Assembly: GCA_023425225.1 (NCBI GenBank)
Contig: JAFADB010000081.1
Coordinates: forward strand, 1-11,468
Direction of reading: 5' to 3'
Length of the DNA: 11,468 nucleotides
Origin: Pseudomonadota bacterium
GTDB lineage: Bacteria; Pseudomonadota; Gammaproteobacteria; Xanthomonadales; Xanthomonadaceae
Shown here: positions 5,327 to 11,468 of the stretch, one piece after another
Position numbering within the stretch: position 1 is the first letter of the stretch
How the letters are laid out: each line of letters begins with the position of its first letter
Notes under the pieces: model-generated
Database searches by the model: none
What the model saw: only the letters and a program-made list of their open reading frames with translations
What the model was told of the DNA's origin: nothing
Position numbers and translations under genes: made by a program

Positions 5327-8104
5327 ATGCTCAAGCCCGTCGCGTTGCTCACTCCACGTCCCTCAGCGCCCTCGCGCGATGGCCTGCCTACCGAGTGGAT
5401 GCTCGGCAGCAAGCTCGAGCCCCCGCCCCAGCGCATCACCGCCATCGCGCGCAATGCATTGCTGGACCGGCTCGACCGGGCGGTGGAGCTGCCGCTGACG
5501 GTGATGCTGGCGCCACCGGGATTCGGCAAGACCACGCTGCTGGCGCAGTGGTACCAGCGCCTGCGCCAGCGCATCGACGTGGGCGCAGGCTGGCTGTCGC
5601 TGGACGAGGACGACAGCGATCCGGGCCGCTTCGTCGCCTACCTGGCGCAGGCGCTCGGCCATGCCGGCGCCGAACCGGCCCCGGCACTGCAGCCGCTGGT
5701 GCAACGCTGGCAGCACGTGGACCTGCCGCTGGCCCTGAGTGCGCTGGCCGCCACCATCCGCAGCGCGCCGCGGCGGCTGGTCGTCATCCTCGACGACTAC
5801 GACCGCGTGCGCGGGCATGCCGTCGACGAACTGCTGACCCGGCTGGTCGAACATGCCGGCGCGCGCCTGCACCTGCTGCTGGCGACCCGGCGCCGCCCCT
5901 CGCTGCCGCTGTCGCGCCTTGCGGTGCACGGCAACCTGGAACGGCTGCTGGCCCACGACCTGGCGCTGGATGACGAGGAAACCGGCGCCCTGCTCGGCCC
6001 GGGCCTGCCGGCGCAGGCCGTGCGCCAGTTGCGCCAGCGCACCGAGGGCTGGGCGGTGGCGCTGCACTTGGCGTCGCTGTGGGTGAACGGCAACCCGGAG
6101 CGGCGCGAGGAAGTGGCGAACTTCTCCGGCCGCTCGGCCGGCATCGCCGCCTACCTGGCCGAACAGGTGGTCAACGACCTGCCGCAGCCGCTGCGCGAAT
6201 TCCTGCTGCATACCTCTCTGCTGGGGAGCTTCAACGCATCGCTGGCCGACGCGGTGCGCCAGCAGGACGACAGCGGCGCGCTGCTGGCACGCCTGGACCA
6301 TTTCCACGGCCTGCTAGTCCCGCTCGACAACGAACACGACTGGTTCCGCTATCACCCGCTGTTCGCCGAATACCTGCGGCTGCAGCTCGAACGCAGCGCC
6401 CCGGGGCAGCCGGCTGCGATGCACCTGCGCGCCGCGCAATGGTTCGCCTCGCAGGGAAGGCTGCTGGAAGCGGTGCGCCATGCCCTGCACGGCGGCGACG
6501 TGGAGCAGGCCGCCGGCTATGTCGCCGATGCCGGCGGCTGGCAACTGCTGCTGGAACATGGTCCGGCCGAGATCCGCGCCCTGCTGCAGCTGTTCGGCAA
6601 CGCCTGCATCCGCGACATGCCGGCCCTGAACCTGACCCAGGCCTGCCTGCACATGAAGCTGGGCGAGTTCGGCCACGCCCAGACTTTGCTGGAACGCTTC
6701 CGCAATTTCTCCGCCGAGGTCCGCGCACCGTTCGAGCGCGACTACACGGTGTTGATCGCGCTGCTGCGCGACCAGCTCGACGAGATCTGCGCCAATCCGC
6801 AGGGCATCACCCAGATCGCCATGCAGGCCAACGCGCTGGACGAGGAGGACTTCCTCGGACGCGGCACGCTGCTGTGCGTGGCCGCCAACACCGCACTCGG
6901 GCGCGGCCAGTTCGCGCAGGCCGAGCGCTTCGCCCGCGACAGCGCGCGGCTGATGCAGCAGGCGGGCAGCGAGGTGGGCGCCACCCATGCGTTGCTCCGG
7001 CTGGGGCAGAGCTTCTTCTACCACGGTCGCCTCGACGAGGCCGAGGCCGCCTACCTGCGCGCGCAGGCGGCGGCCGAGCGGAACGGGGATGCCGGGCAGA
7101 CGCTGCAGGCCGCGTGCGCCTGCCTGCTGGCCCGGCTGCAGTGCGAACATGGCCGCTACCACGAGGCGGCTGACCTGCTGGAGCCGGCCCTGGCCTACAT
7201 GGAGCAGCACGATGGCTGGCTGGACATCTTCGTGGCCGGCTACGAGACCGCCCTGGCGCTGGCCCATCAGCGCGACCGCAGCGGGCGCAATGCGCTGGCG
7301 CTGCTCGACGGCATCGACGACCTCGCTCGGCGGCGGCGGCTCTCGCGCCTGGCCGACCTGGCCTGTGCCTGGCGCCTGGAGACCGTGCTCATGCAGCAGA
7401 CCGGCCTCGGCGTCGAACTGCTCGTCGCCGGCGCCGGCGGCGAAGCCGCCTTCAACCACGCGCTCTCGCATCCGCAGAACTGGGGCCAGCTGGCCGCACT
7501 CGGGTTCGCCCTGGCACATTGGCACAGCCTGTCCGGACGCAGTCACGCCGCGCTGGCGATACTGCACGCCATCGAAGAGCACTGCGGCGCGGCCGGCAAT
7601 CGCCACCATCTGGCCAGGACCCAGGCCCGCATCGCGCTGGCGCTGCAGCAGCGGGGCGAGATCGAGGCCGCCCTGCCCTGGCTGCGCCAGGCGCTGGACT
7701 ACATCGCCCACACGCGCGCCTGGCAGGCGGTGATCGAACTCGGCATGCCGGCCAAGGCGATGCTGCGGCTGGCACGACAGCACGACAGCGAGATCGGCAC
7801 CGGCACCACGCGCGCACTGACCCTGCAGACCCTGCTGGACAAGCTCAGCCACGAAGAGGAAGCGGCCAGCGAGCTGTTCAGCGGCCGCGAGCTCGAAGTG
7901 CTGGCGGAACTGGCCCGTGGCTCGTCGAACAAGCACATCGCGCGGCAGCTCAACCTGTCGGAGAACACGGTCAAGTTCCACCTGAAGAACCTGTACCGCA
8001 AGCTCGATGCGGGCAGCCGCGACGCGGCGCTGGCAACGGCGATGCAACGCGGGCTGGTGCGCCCTGCCGGCAGCCCGGATACGGCGCCGGGAATGGACGA
8101 CTGA
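5327..8104 (+). CDS. MalT/LAL-type LuxR-family ATP-dependent transcriptional regulator
   Basis: A 925-residue cytoplasmic regulator of the large STAND-ATPase LuxR class (MalT, AcoK). It has a Walker A motif APPGFGKTT (62-70), a Walker B motif LVVILDDYD (151-159), and an arginine-rich sensor-like ATRRRPSLPLSRL (186-198). These are followed by GWAVALHLAS (241-250), HPLFAEYL (343-350), a long Ala/Leu-rich helical-repeat region (about 360-840, probably ligand sensing), and a C-terminal LuxR helix-turn-helix (850-910: FSGRELEVLAELARG, SENTVKFHLKNLYRKL). The start is uncertain. ATG 5327 gives a 24-residue non-conserved extension without a clear ribosome-binding site. ATG 5399 (MLGSKLEPPPQ) matches the usual N-terminus of MalT relatives, also with a weak site. 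The inducer and targets are unknown. It converges on the azurin gene 134 bases away, so control of the neighbouring redox operon is a guess from proximity. Confidence 0.92.
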   Translation: MLKPVALLTPRPSAPSRDGLPTEWMLGSKLEPPPQRITAIARNALLDRLDRAVELPLTVMLAPPGFGKTTLLAQWYQRLRQRIDVGAGWLSLDEDDSDPGRFVAYLAQALGHAGAEPAPALQPLVQRWQHVDLPLALSALAATIRSAPRRLVVILDDYDRVRGHAVDELLTRLVEHAGARLHLLLATRRRPSLPLSRLAVHGNLERLLAHDLALDDEETGALLGPGLPAQAVRQLRQRTEGWAVALHLASLWVNGNPERREEVANFSGRSAGIAAYLAEQVVNDLPQPLREFLLHTSLLGSFNASLADAVRQQDDSGALLARLDHFHGLLVPLDNEHDWFRYHPLFAEYLRLQLERSAPGQPAAMHLRAAQWFASQGRLLEAVRHALHGGDVEQAAGYVADAGGWQLLLEHGPAEIRALLQLFGNACIRDMPALNLTQACLHMKLGEFGHAQTLLERFRNFSAEVRAPFERDYTVLIALLRDQLDEICANPQGITQIAMQANALDEEDFLGRGTLLCVAANTALGRGQFAQAERFARDSARLMQQAGSEVGATHALLRLGQSFFYHGRLDEAEAAYLRAQAAAERNGDAGQTLQAACACLLARLQCEHGRYHEAADLLEPALAYMEQHDGWLDIFVAGYETALALAHQRDRSGRNALALLDGIDDLARRRRLSRLADLACAWRLETVLMQQTGLGVELLVAGAGGEAAFNHALSHPQNWGQLAALGFALAHWHSLSGRSHAALAILHAIEEHCGAAGNRHHLARTQARIALALQQRGEIEAALPWLRQALDYIAHTRAWQAVIELGMPAKAMLRLARQHDSEIGTGTTRALTLQTLLDKLSHEEEAASELFSGRELEVLAELARGSSNKHIARQLNLSENTVKFHLKNLYRKLDAGSRDAALATAMQRGLVRPAGSPDTAPGMDD

Positions 8105-8199
8105 AACGGCCGCGAAGGCGCGTCGTCAACTTTCGGCCAGTCCGTAGTCTTCCCTACGCCATGGAGCGGCGCCGCGGTCTCCCTGGCGCCGAACGTCAA

Positions 8200-8225
8200 G
8201 CCCCTTCCCGCGCGCGGAAAGGGGC
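8200..8225 (-). terminator. Hairpin between convergent regulator and azurin genes, likely terminator
   Basis: GCCCCTT (8200-8206) pairs with AAGGGGC (8219-8225). Further CC/GG and GC pairs extend the stem inside, across one bulged A. It starts 14 bases past the azurin stop and on the minus strand is followed by a short T-containing tail (TTGACGTT). It therefore fits termination of azurin best and may also block read-through from the regulator. The tail is weaker than in a textbook terminator. Confidence 0.6.
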
Positions 8226-8238
8226 GTCCGGCCAGGCC

Positions 8239-8688
8239 TCAGCCGAAGACGAACTTGCCCTTCATCATCGCCCAGTGGCCCGGAAACGAGCAGAAGAACG
8301 TGTAGTCGCCACCCTTGACCAGTTTGCTGGTCGGGAACTTGATGGTTGTGGACTCGCCGCCGCCGATCACCTTGGTGAAGGCGATCACCCGCGGATCGTT
8401 CTTGGGCAGGTAGCTGTCGGCCAGCGTAGCGCGCATGCCGGCGTTGGCCACCGGGGTGAAATCGGCGGTCTTGGTCAGCACCCAGTTGTGGCCCATCACG
8501 TTGGCCGCCATCTTGCCGGTGTGCTTGAGGGTCAGGCTGACCTCGGTGCAGTCGGCGGCGATCTTGATCTCGGACTGGTCGAACTTCATCTGGTCGTTGC
8601 CGTCGATCGTGACCGCGCAGGTACGAGCCCAGGCGGAGGGAGCGAACAGCACGAAACACACGACCAGCAAGACGGAAGACAACTTCAC
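8239..8688 (-). CDS. azu: Azurin, periplasmic blue copper electron carrier
   Basis: A 149-residue precursor with a 21-residue signal peptide ending AWA, giving a mature protein of 128 residues, the size of Pseudomonas aeruginosa azurin. In mature numbering every key position matches: disulfide C3/C26, copper ligands G45 and H46 (MGHNWVL), C112, H117 and M121 (CSFPGHWAMM). Azurin shuttles single electrons in the periplasm, for example between cytochromes or dehydrogenases and terminal reductases. The start is a GTG at 8688, chosen because AGGAG lies about 8 bases upstream and the signal peptide begins there; the open frame continues upstream only as antisense noise. It is the last of five minus-strand genes, 101 bases after the aminotransferase gene, with two hairpins between them. 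It may be cotranscribed or separately controlled. Confidence 0.96.
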   Translation of the reverse strand: MKLSSVLLVVCFVLFAPSAWARTCAVTIDGNDQMKFDQSEIKIAADCTEVSLTLKHTGKMAANVMGHNWVLTKTADFTPVANAGMRATLADSYLPKNDPRVIAFTKVIGGGESTTIKFPTSKLVKGGDYTFFCSFPGHWAMMKGKFVFG

Positions 8689-8722
8689 GGACGGACTCCT
8701 GGAACTTGGGGATGGGAAACCT

Positions 8723-8748
8723 GGGATGCGCGGACATCGCCGCATCCC
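8723..8748 (-). promoter_or_regulatory. Hairpin in the azurin leader
   Basis: GGGATGCG (8723-8730) and CGCATCCC (8741-8748) form a perfect 8-bp stem with a 10-base loop, ending 34 bases upstream of the azurin start codon. With the neighbouring stem at 8757-8781 it separates azurin from the upstream operon. There is no T-run. Likely roles are mRNA processing, stabilisation of the azurin message, or partial termination. Confidence 0.45.
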
Positions 8749-8756
8749 CCATGCTA

Positions 8757-8781
8757 CTTCGCCGCGCGCACGGCGGCGAAG
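8757..8781 (-). terminator. Strong hairpin just after the aminotransferase stop, possible partial terminator
   Basis: CTTCGCCGC (8757-8765) pairs exactly with GCGGCGAAG (8773-8781), a 9-bp stem with a 7-base loop, starting 8 bases past the aminotransferase stop codon. The position is that of a terminator, but the downstream minus-strand sequence (TAGCATGGGGG) lacks a T-run. It could be a Rho-assisted terminator or a 3'-end stabiliser. Confidence 0.45.
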
Positions 8782-8789
8782 CGGCTGGA

Positions 8790-9983
8790 TCAAGACAGCT
8801 GGATGCCGGTCTGGCGCACGTAGCGCTCGGCGAAACGCTGCCGCTTGGGCACCGGCAGCGGGCCCGGCTTGCCCGCCTCCACCAGCGCGAACGCCTGCTT
8901 GAAGCGCGCCATGTCGTCCGGGGTGCCGATGGTGATGCGCGACTGGGTCGGGAAGCCCGGCCAGCTGCGCCCGACCATCACCCCGTAGGTGGCCATGGCA
9001 TCGATGAACTCCTGCGCCGGCCGCTTCACGTCGAGCATGAAGCAGTTGCTCTCCGAGGCGCTGCAGCTGTAGCCGCGGTCCGCGAGCCAGGCGACGACGT
9101 CCTCGCGCAGCGCGGTGTTGCGTGCGCGCCGGGCCGGCACCAGCTGCGGGTCGCGCAGGCTGGCCAATCCCGCGGCGACCGCGGTGACGGGCAGGCTGTT
9201 GATGCTGTAGTGCTTGAGCTTGTCCAGCAGGTCCGGGCGCGCCACCGCGTAGCCCAGGCGGATGCCGGCCATGCCGTACAGCTTGGAGAACGTGCGCAGC
9301 ACCACCACGTCCTCGCCGGCCGCCACCATGTCCACCACGCTGGCGGCACTGTCGGAGAAGTGGATGTAGGCCTCGTCGACCAGCAGCACGCTGCCGGCCG
9401 GCTTGTGCGCCAGCGCGTACTCGATGTCCTGGCGCGAGGTCACCGAGCCGGTGGGATTGTTGGGATTGCAGATGTAGATCACGCCGGCCTGGGCGTCGGC
9501 CGCGCACATCGCCTGGACGTCGTGCGACCAGTCCTTGCGCAGCGGCACCTTGATCACGCGCGCGCCATTGCGCTCGGCCGCGCGCCAGCCGGACTCGAAG
9601 GTCGGGTCGGCGGTGACCAGCGGCTTCTGCGGCGAGGTGAAGGCGAGCATGGCGTAGTCCAGCGGCTCGGTCGAACCGGCGTAAGGCATCATGTGGTTCA
9701 TGCCCACGCCCAGCTGCCGGGACAGCTCGCCCAGCAGCTCCAGCTGCGACTCGAACAGGTAGCGCCCGCCCTGCGGGGCGATCTCGACGATGGCCTTGAG
9801 CGCGGCGGCCGAGGGGCCGTCGGGATACTCGTTGGCGCCGATCTGCACCAGCGGCATGCCGGCGGCGGCCAGCGCCGGCGGTGCGGCATCGGCCCGTGCC
9901 AGCGCCGGCATGCCGATGCCTGCGGCACCGGCGACCAGGACCGAATCGCGAAGGAACGAACGGCGTGAGAGGGAGGACTTCAT
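8790..9983 (-). CDS. Tat-exported HisC-like PLP-dependent aminotransferase
   Basis: A 397-residue fold-type I class I/II aminotransferase related to histidinol-phosphate and aromatic aminotransferases. It has a twin-arginine signal: SRRSFLR at 6-12, a hydrophobic stretch to about 24, and an Ala-rich cut region near 29-33. It should therefore be folded with PLP in the cytoplasm and exported to the periplasm. Family motifs are intact: ANEYPDGPS (50-58, the HisC NENPYGPS position), CNPNNPTG (172-179), VDEAY (202-206), the Schiff-base lysine K234 in TFSKLYGMAGIRLGY, and the carboxylate-binding arginine R349 in SRITIGTPDDM. The ATG at 9983 has GGAG about 8 bases upstream. The preceding RidA gene ends 39 bases away on the same strand. 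The export signal and the lack of other histidine genes argue against a role in histidine synthesis. A role in periplasmic amino/keto acid exchange is inferred; the substrate is unknown. Confidence 0.9.
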   Translation of the reverse strand: MKSSLSRRSFLRDSVLVAGAAGIGMPALARADAAPPALAAAGMPLVQIGANEYPDGPSAAALKAIVEIAPQGGRYLFESQLELLGELSRQLGVGMNHMMPYAGSTEPLDYAMLAFTSPQKPLVTADPTFESGWRAAERNGARVIKVPLRKDWSHDVQAMCAADAQAGVIYICNPNNPTGSVTSRQDIEYALAHKPAGSVLLVDEAYIHFSDSAASVVDMVAAGEDVVVLRTFSKLYGMAGIRLGYAVARPDLLDKLKHYSINSLPVTAVAAGLASLRDPQLVPARRARNTALREDVVAWLADRGYSCSASESNCFMLDVKRPAQEFIDAMATYGVMVGRSWPGFPTQSRITIGTPDDMARFKQAFALVEAGKPGPLPVPKRQRFAERYVRQTGIQLS

Positions 9984-10022
9984 GACGGACTCCGGACTGC
10001 TGGACGGTACGTGCTTTGCGCG

Positions 10023-10526
10023 TCAGGGACGCACGGCGACGACTTCGATCTCGATGCGGTAGTTGGGGTTGCCCAGCGCGGCGATCTGGAAGGCCGAACG
10101 CGCCGGCAGGTTGGGCTGGTTGGCCTCCTTGCCGAAGAACTGGCGGTAGCCCTCCATGAAACCGGCGAAATCCATCTTGCCGTCGGTCTCCGGGCCGCCG
10201 ACCAGGAACACCTGCATCTTCACCACGTCCTTCATGCCCAGCCCGATTCCTTCCAGCTGTTCCTTGATCTGGGTGAGCACGCTGACGGTCTGCGCCTTGG
10301 TGTCGCCATAGGCCTCCAGTGAGCCCTTGGGCGCGTCCGGGTTGGTCACGCCCGGCACCTTGCCGCTGACATAGACGGTGGTCTTGCCGGCCGGCACCTC
10401 GACCGCGGCGGCGATGGGGAAGTCGCTGCCGGGAATGCCGTGGCGCACGACGTCGGCGGCGCTGGCCATCGCCGGCAGCGCCAGGGCGAGCATCGCGGCG
10501 GCGCGCAGGGGGGTCTTGGGGATCAT
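10023..10526 (-). CDS. RidA-family (Rid/YjgF) imine deaminase-like protein with signal peptide
   Basis: A 167-residue protein, longer than the usual 120-130-residue cytoplasmic RidA because residues 1-23 are a Sec signal peptide (MIPKTPLRAAAMLALALPAMASA). The mature part shows the Rid core: VYVSGKVPG (51-59), QTVSVLTQIKEQLEGIG (79-95), and PNLPARSAFQIAAL (138-151). R143 corresponds to the catalytic Arg105 of E. coli RidA and E159 in RIEIEVVAV to Glu120. The position of E. coli Cys107 is Ala145. Rid proteins with the arginine speed hydrolysis of enamines and imines to keto acids and ammonia; here the site would be periplasmic. AAGGAG lies about 7 bases before the ATG. It sits between the cytochrome c gene (38-base gap) and the aminotransferase gene, consistent with one transcript. 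Removing imino acids made by the upstream flavoprotein is the inferred job. Confidence 0.9.
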   Translation of the reverse strand: MIPKTPLRAAAMLALALPAMASAADVVRHGIPGSDFPIAAAVEVPAGKTTVYVSGKVPGVTNPDAPKGSLEAYGDTKAQTVSVLTQIKEQLEGIGLGMKDVVKMQVFLVGGPETDGKMDFAGFMEGYRQFFGKEANQPNLPARSAFQIAALGNPNYRIEIEVVAVRP

Positions 10527-10564
10527 GGTTCGCTCCTTGGAAGGTGGAAAGGTCGTGGATGGCC

Positions 10565-10993
10565 TCAGTGCCTGAGCGCCTGGACGTCCTGGCTGCTGAG
10601 GCGGTCAGGGTAGTCGTTGCCGAAGTGGGTGCGCACGTAGTGCACCACCTCGGCCACCTGCTGGTCGTTGAGCATGCGCGAGAAACCGGGCATGCCGCCG
10701 CGGCCGTCGAGCACCATCATCGCCACGTACGGCGATGCCGCCAGCTTGGGGTTGCCCGCCAGCGCCGGATACTCGCCGGCGCCCTGCGCGCCCTCGCCGC
10801 CGGGCATGTGGCAGCCCTGGCAGATCGCCGCGTACACCGTCTCGCCGGACACCTCGGCGAAGGCGGCCTGCGGATACAGCGGCGTGGCGTCGGAACTCTG
10901 CGCCTGCGCCGGCGGCAATGCCGGCGGCAGCATCAGGCCGATCACCGCCGCCAGCACGCCCATGCCCAGTCCGGTCGCGTGGATCCGCTTCAT
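10565..10993 (-). CDS. Periplasmic monohaem c-type cytochrome
   Basis: A 142-residue class I cytochrome c. Residues 1-31 form a signal peptide (MKRIHATGLGMGVL, ending AQA). The haem-binding CQGCH is at 58-62, preceded by GETVYAAIC and followed by MPGGEG, and the axial methionine is M101 in GGMPGFSRML. The C-terminal helix (LNDQQVAEVVHYVRTHFGN) is typical of small soluble electron-transfer cytochromes. Its ATG overlaps the stop of the flavoprotein gene as ATGA (10990-10993), so translation is probably coupled and the two products are likely made together. The inferred role is to take electrons from the reduced FAD of that enzyme and pass them to the respiratory chain or to azurin. It could instead be a general carrier. 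Confidence 0.93.
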   Translation of the reverse strand: MKRIHATGLGMGVLAAVIGLMLPPALPPAQAQSSDATPLYPQAAFAEVSGETVYAAICQGCHMPGGEGAQGAGEYPALAGNPKLAASPYVAMMVLDGRGGMPGFSRMLNDQQVAEVVHYVRTHFGNDYPDRLSSQDVQALRH

Positions 10994-11468
10994 GCCCGGC
11001 CTCCGGTCGCCATCACCTTGTGGTGCAAACGGCCGGCGACATCGAGCGCGGACAGGATCGCGCCCTCCTGCCAGGCCGGGATATAGGAAATGTGCTCGCC
11101 GGCCAGCGCGATGCGGCCGTCAATCTGGCACAGGGTGTCGTAGTACTGCGCGCGCAGCTGCTCGTTCCACTGGCCGAAGCAGCCGTGGGTGAACGGCACC
11201 CGGTGCCAGCCCACGGCGATGCCGTTGTCGAATTCGCGCGGGTACTGCGGGTGCAGCTGCGCACCGTATTCCACCGCCTTGCGCACGCGCTCGGCCGGCG
11301 TCATCGAGGTGAACTCGTAGGCCTCCAGGCCCCACACGTAACCGCCCAGCAGCACGCCCTTGCCGGGGCTGTGGTAGCCGGTGCTGGGATAGCTGATCAG
11401 GGTGATCGGCAGGTCGGTGTAGCTGATGCCGCCGTAGATCGCCTCGTCCTCTTCCCAGAAGCGGCGCT
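10990..11468 (-). CDS. L-amino-acid-oxidase-like flavin amine oxidase, C-terminal part
   Basis: The last 158 residues of an FAD-dependent amine oxidase-superfamily protein; the N-terminus, with the dinucleotide-binding GxGxxG and any export signal, is off the right edge. The visible part starts RRFWEEDEAIYGGISYTDLP, which I recall as close to the FWEDDGIHGGKSTTDLP stretch of snake-venom L-amino-acid oxidases. It ends with IALAGEHISYIPAWQEGAIL, the C-terminal FAD-contact motif (GEx..., then W and EGA/S) of the monoamine-oxidase fold. Such enzymes oxidise amino acids or amines to imines, which hydrolyse to keto acids and ammonia. The gene overlaps the cytochrome c gene by four bases, which suggests cytochrome c, not oxygen, as electron acceptor. 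The promoter of the operon must lie beyond the window. The substrate is not readable from this fragment; monoamine, aromatic amino acid or other amino acid are all possible. Confidence 0.85.
   Translation of the reverse strand, partial: RRFWEEDEAIYGGISYTDLPITLISYPSTGYHSPGKGVLLGGYVWGLEAYEFTSMTPAERVRKAVEYGAQLHPQYPREFDNGIAVGWHRVPFTHGCFGQWNEQLRAQYYDTLCQIDGRIALAGEHISYIPAWQEGAILSALDVAGRLHHKVMATGGRA

Noticed and set aside
6314..8047. A 577-codon minus-strand frame opposite the LuxR-type regulator
   Set aside because: The composition is the usual antisense V/Q/R/G pattern with no domain, and it lies entirely inside the regulator gene.
8689..9507. An N-terminally extended azurin reaching to 9507
   Set aside because: The frame stays open upstream by chance, but the signal peptide, the AGGAG ribosome-binding site and the exact 128-residue mature azurin all place the start at the GTG at 8688.
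8706..9968. A 420-codon plus-strand frame opposite the aminotransferase
   Set aside because: It is antisense to a gene with a full set of aminotransferase motifs and has a His/Arg/Gly-rich translation without family features.
8790..9983. Assigning the aminotransferase as the biosynthetic hisC
   Set aside because: The twin-arginine signal and the absence of other his genes nearby argue against histidine synthesis; only the fold family is supported.

Overview
The window looks like chromosomal DNA from a high-GC gammaproteobacterium, most likely of the Xanthomonadaceae/Lysobacterales (Xanthomonas, Stenotrophomonas, Lysobacter and relatives). The reasons are the GC-rich codon use, an Oar-type TonB-dependent receptor, a Xanthomonas-like HemL, and a Pseudomonas-type azurin. 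This placement is by recognition and no search was run. No RNA genes, insertion sequences, phage genes or CRISPR arrays were seen.

Layout. (1) Positions 1-3478, minus strand: a large Oar-like TonB-dependent receptor is followed by the start of an exported M19 dipeptidase that runs off the left edge, probably a peptide uptake and digestion pair. (2) Positions 3479-3800: a divergent intergenic region with three perfect inverted repeats. (3) Positions 3801-5096, plus strand: hemL (tetrapyrrole synthesis), with a G8 tract near its start. (4) Positions 5327-8104, plus strand: a large MalT/LAL-type LuxR-family ATPase regulator behind an AT-richer leader. (5) Positions 8239-11468, minus strand: five genes, in transcription order an L-amino-acid-oxidase-like flavoprotein (N-terminus off the window), a monohaem cytochrome c, a RidA-family protein, a HisC-like aminotransferase and azurin.

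The last block is the most interesting part. Four of its five proteins carry visible export signals (Sec-type on cytochrome c, RidA and azurin; twin-arginine on the aminotransferase). The flavoprotein's N-terminus is not visible, but its gene overlaps the cytochrome gene by ATGA. The chemistry fits one pathway. An LAAO-type flavoenzyme turns amino acids into imino acids, RidA proteins hydrolyse imines to keto acids and ammonia, an aminotransferase interconverts amino and keto acids, and cytochrome c with azurin can carry the electrons to the respiratory chain. I infer a periplasmic amino-acid (or amine) dehydrogenation system that uses soluble redox carriers instead of oxygen. The convergent LuxR-type regulator is a candidate controller of it. 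None of this has been tested, and the substrate is unknown.
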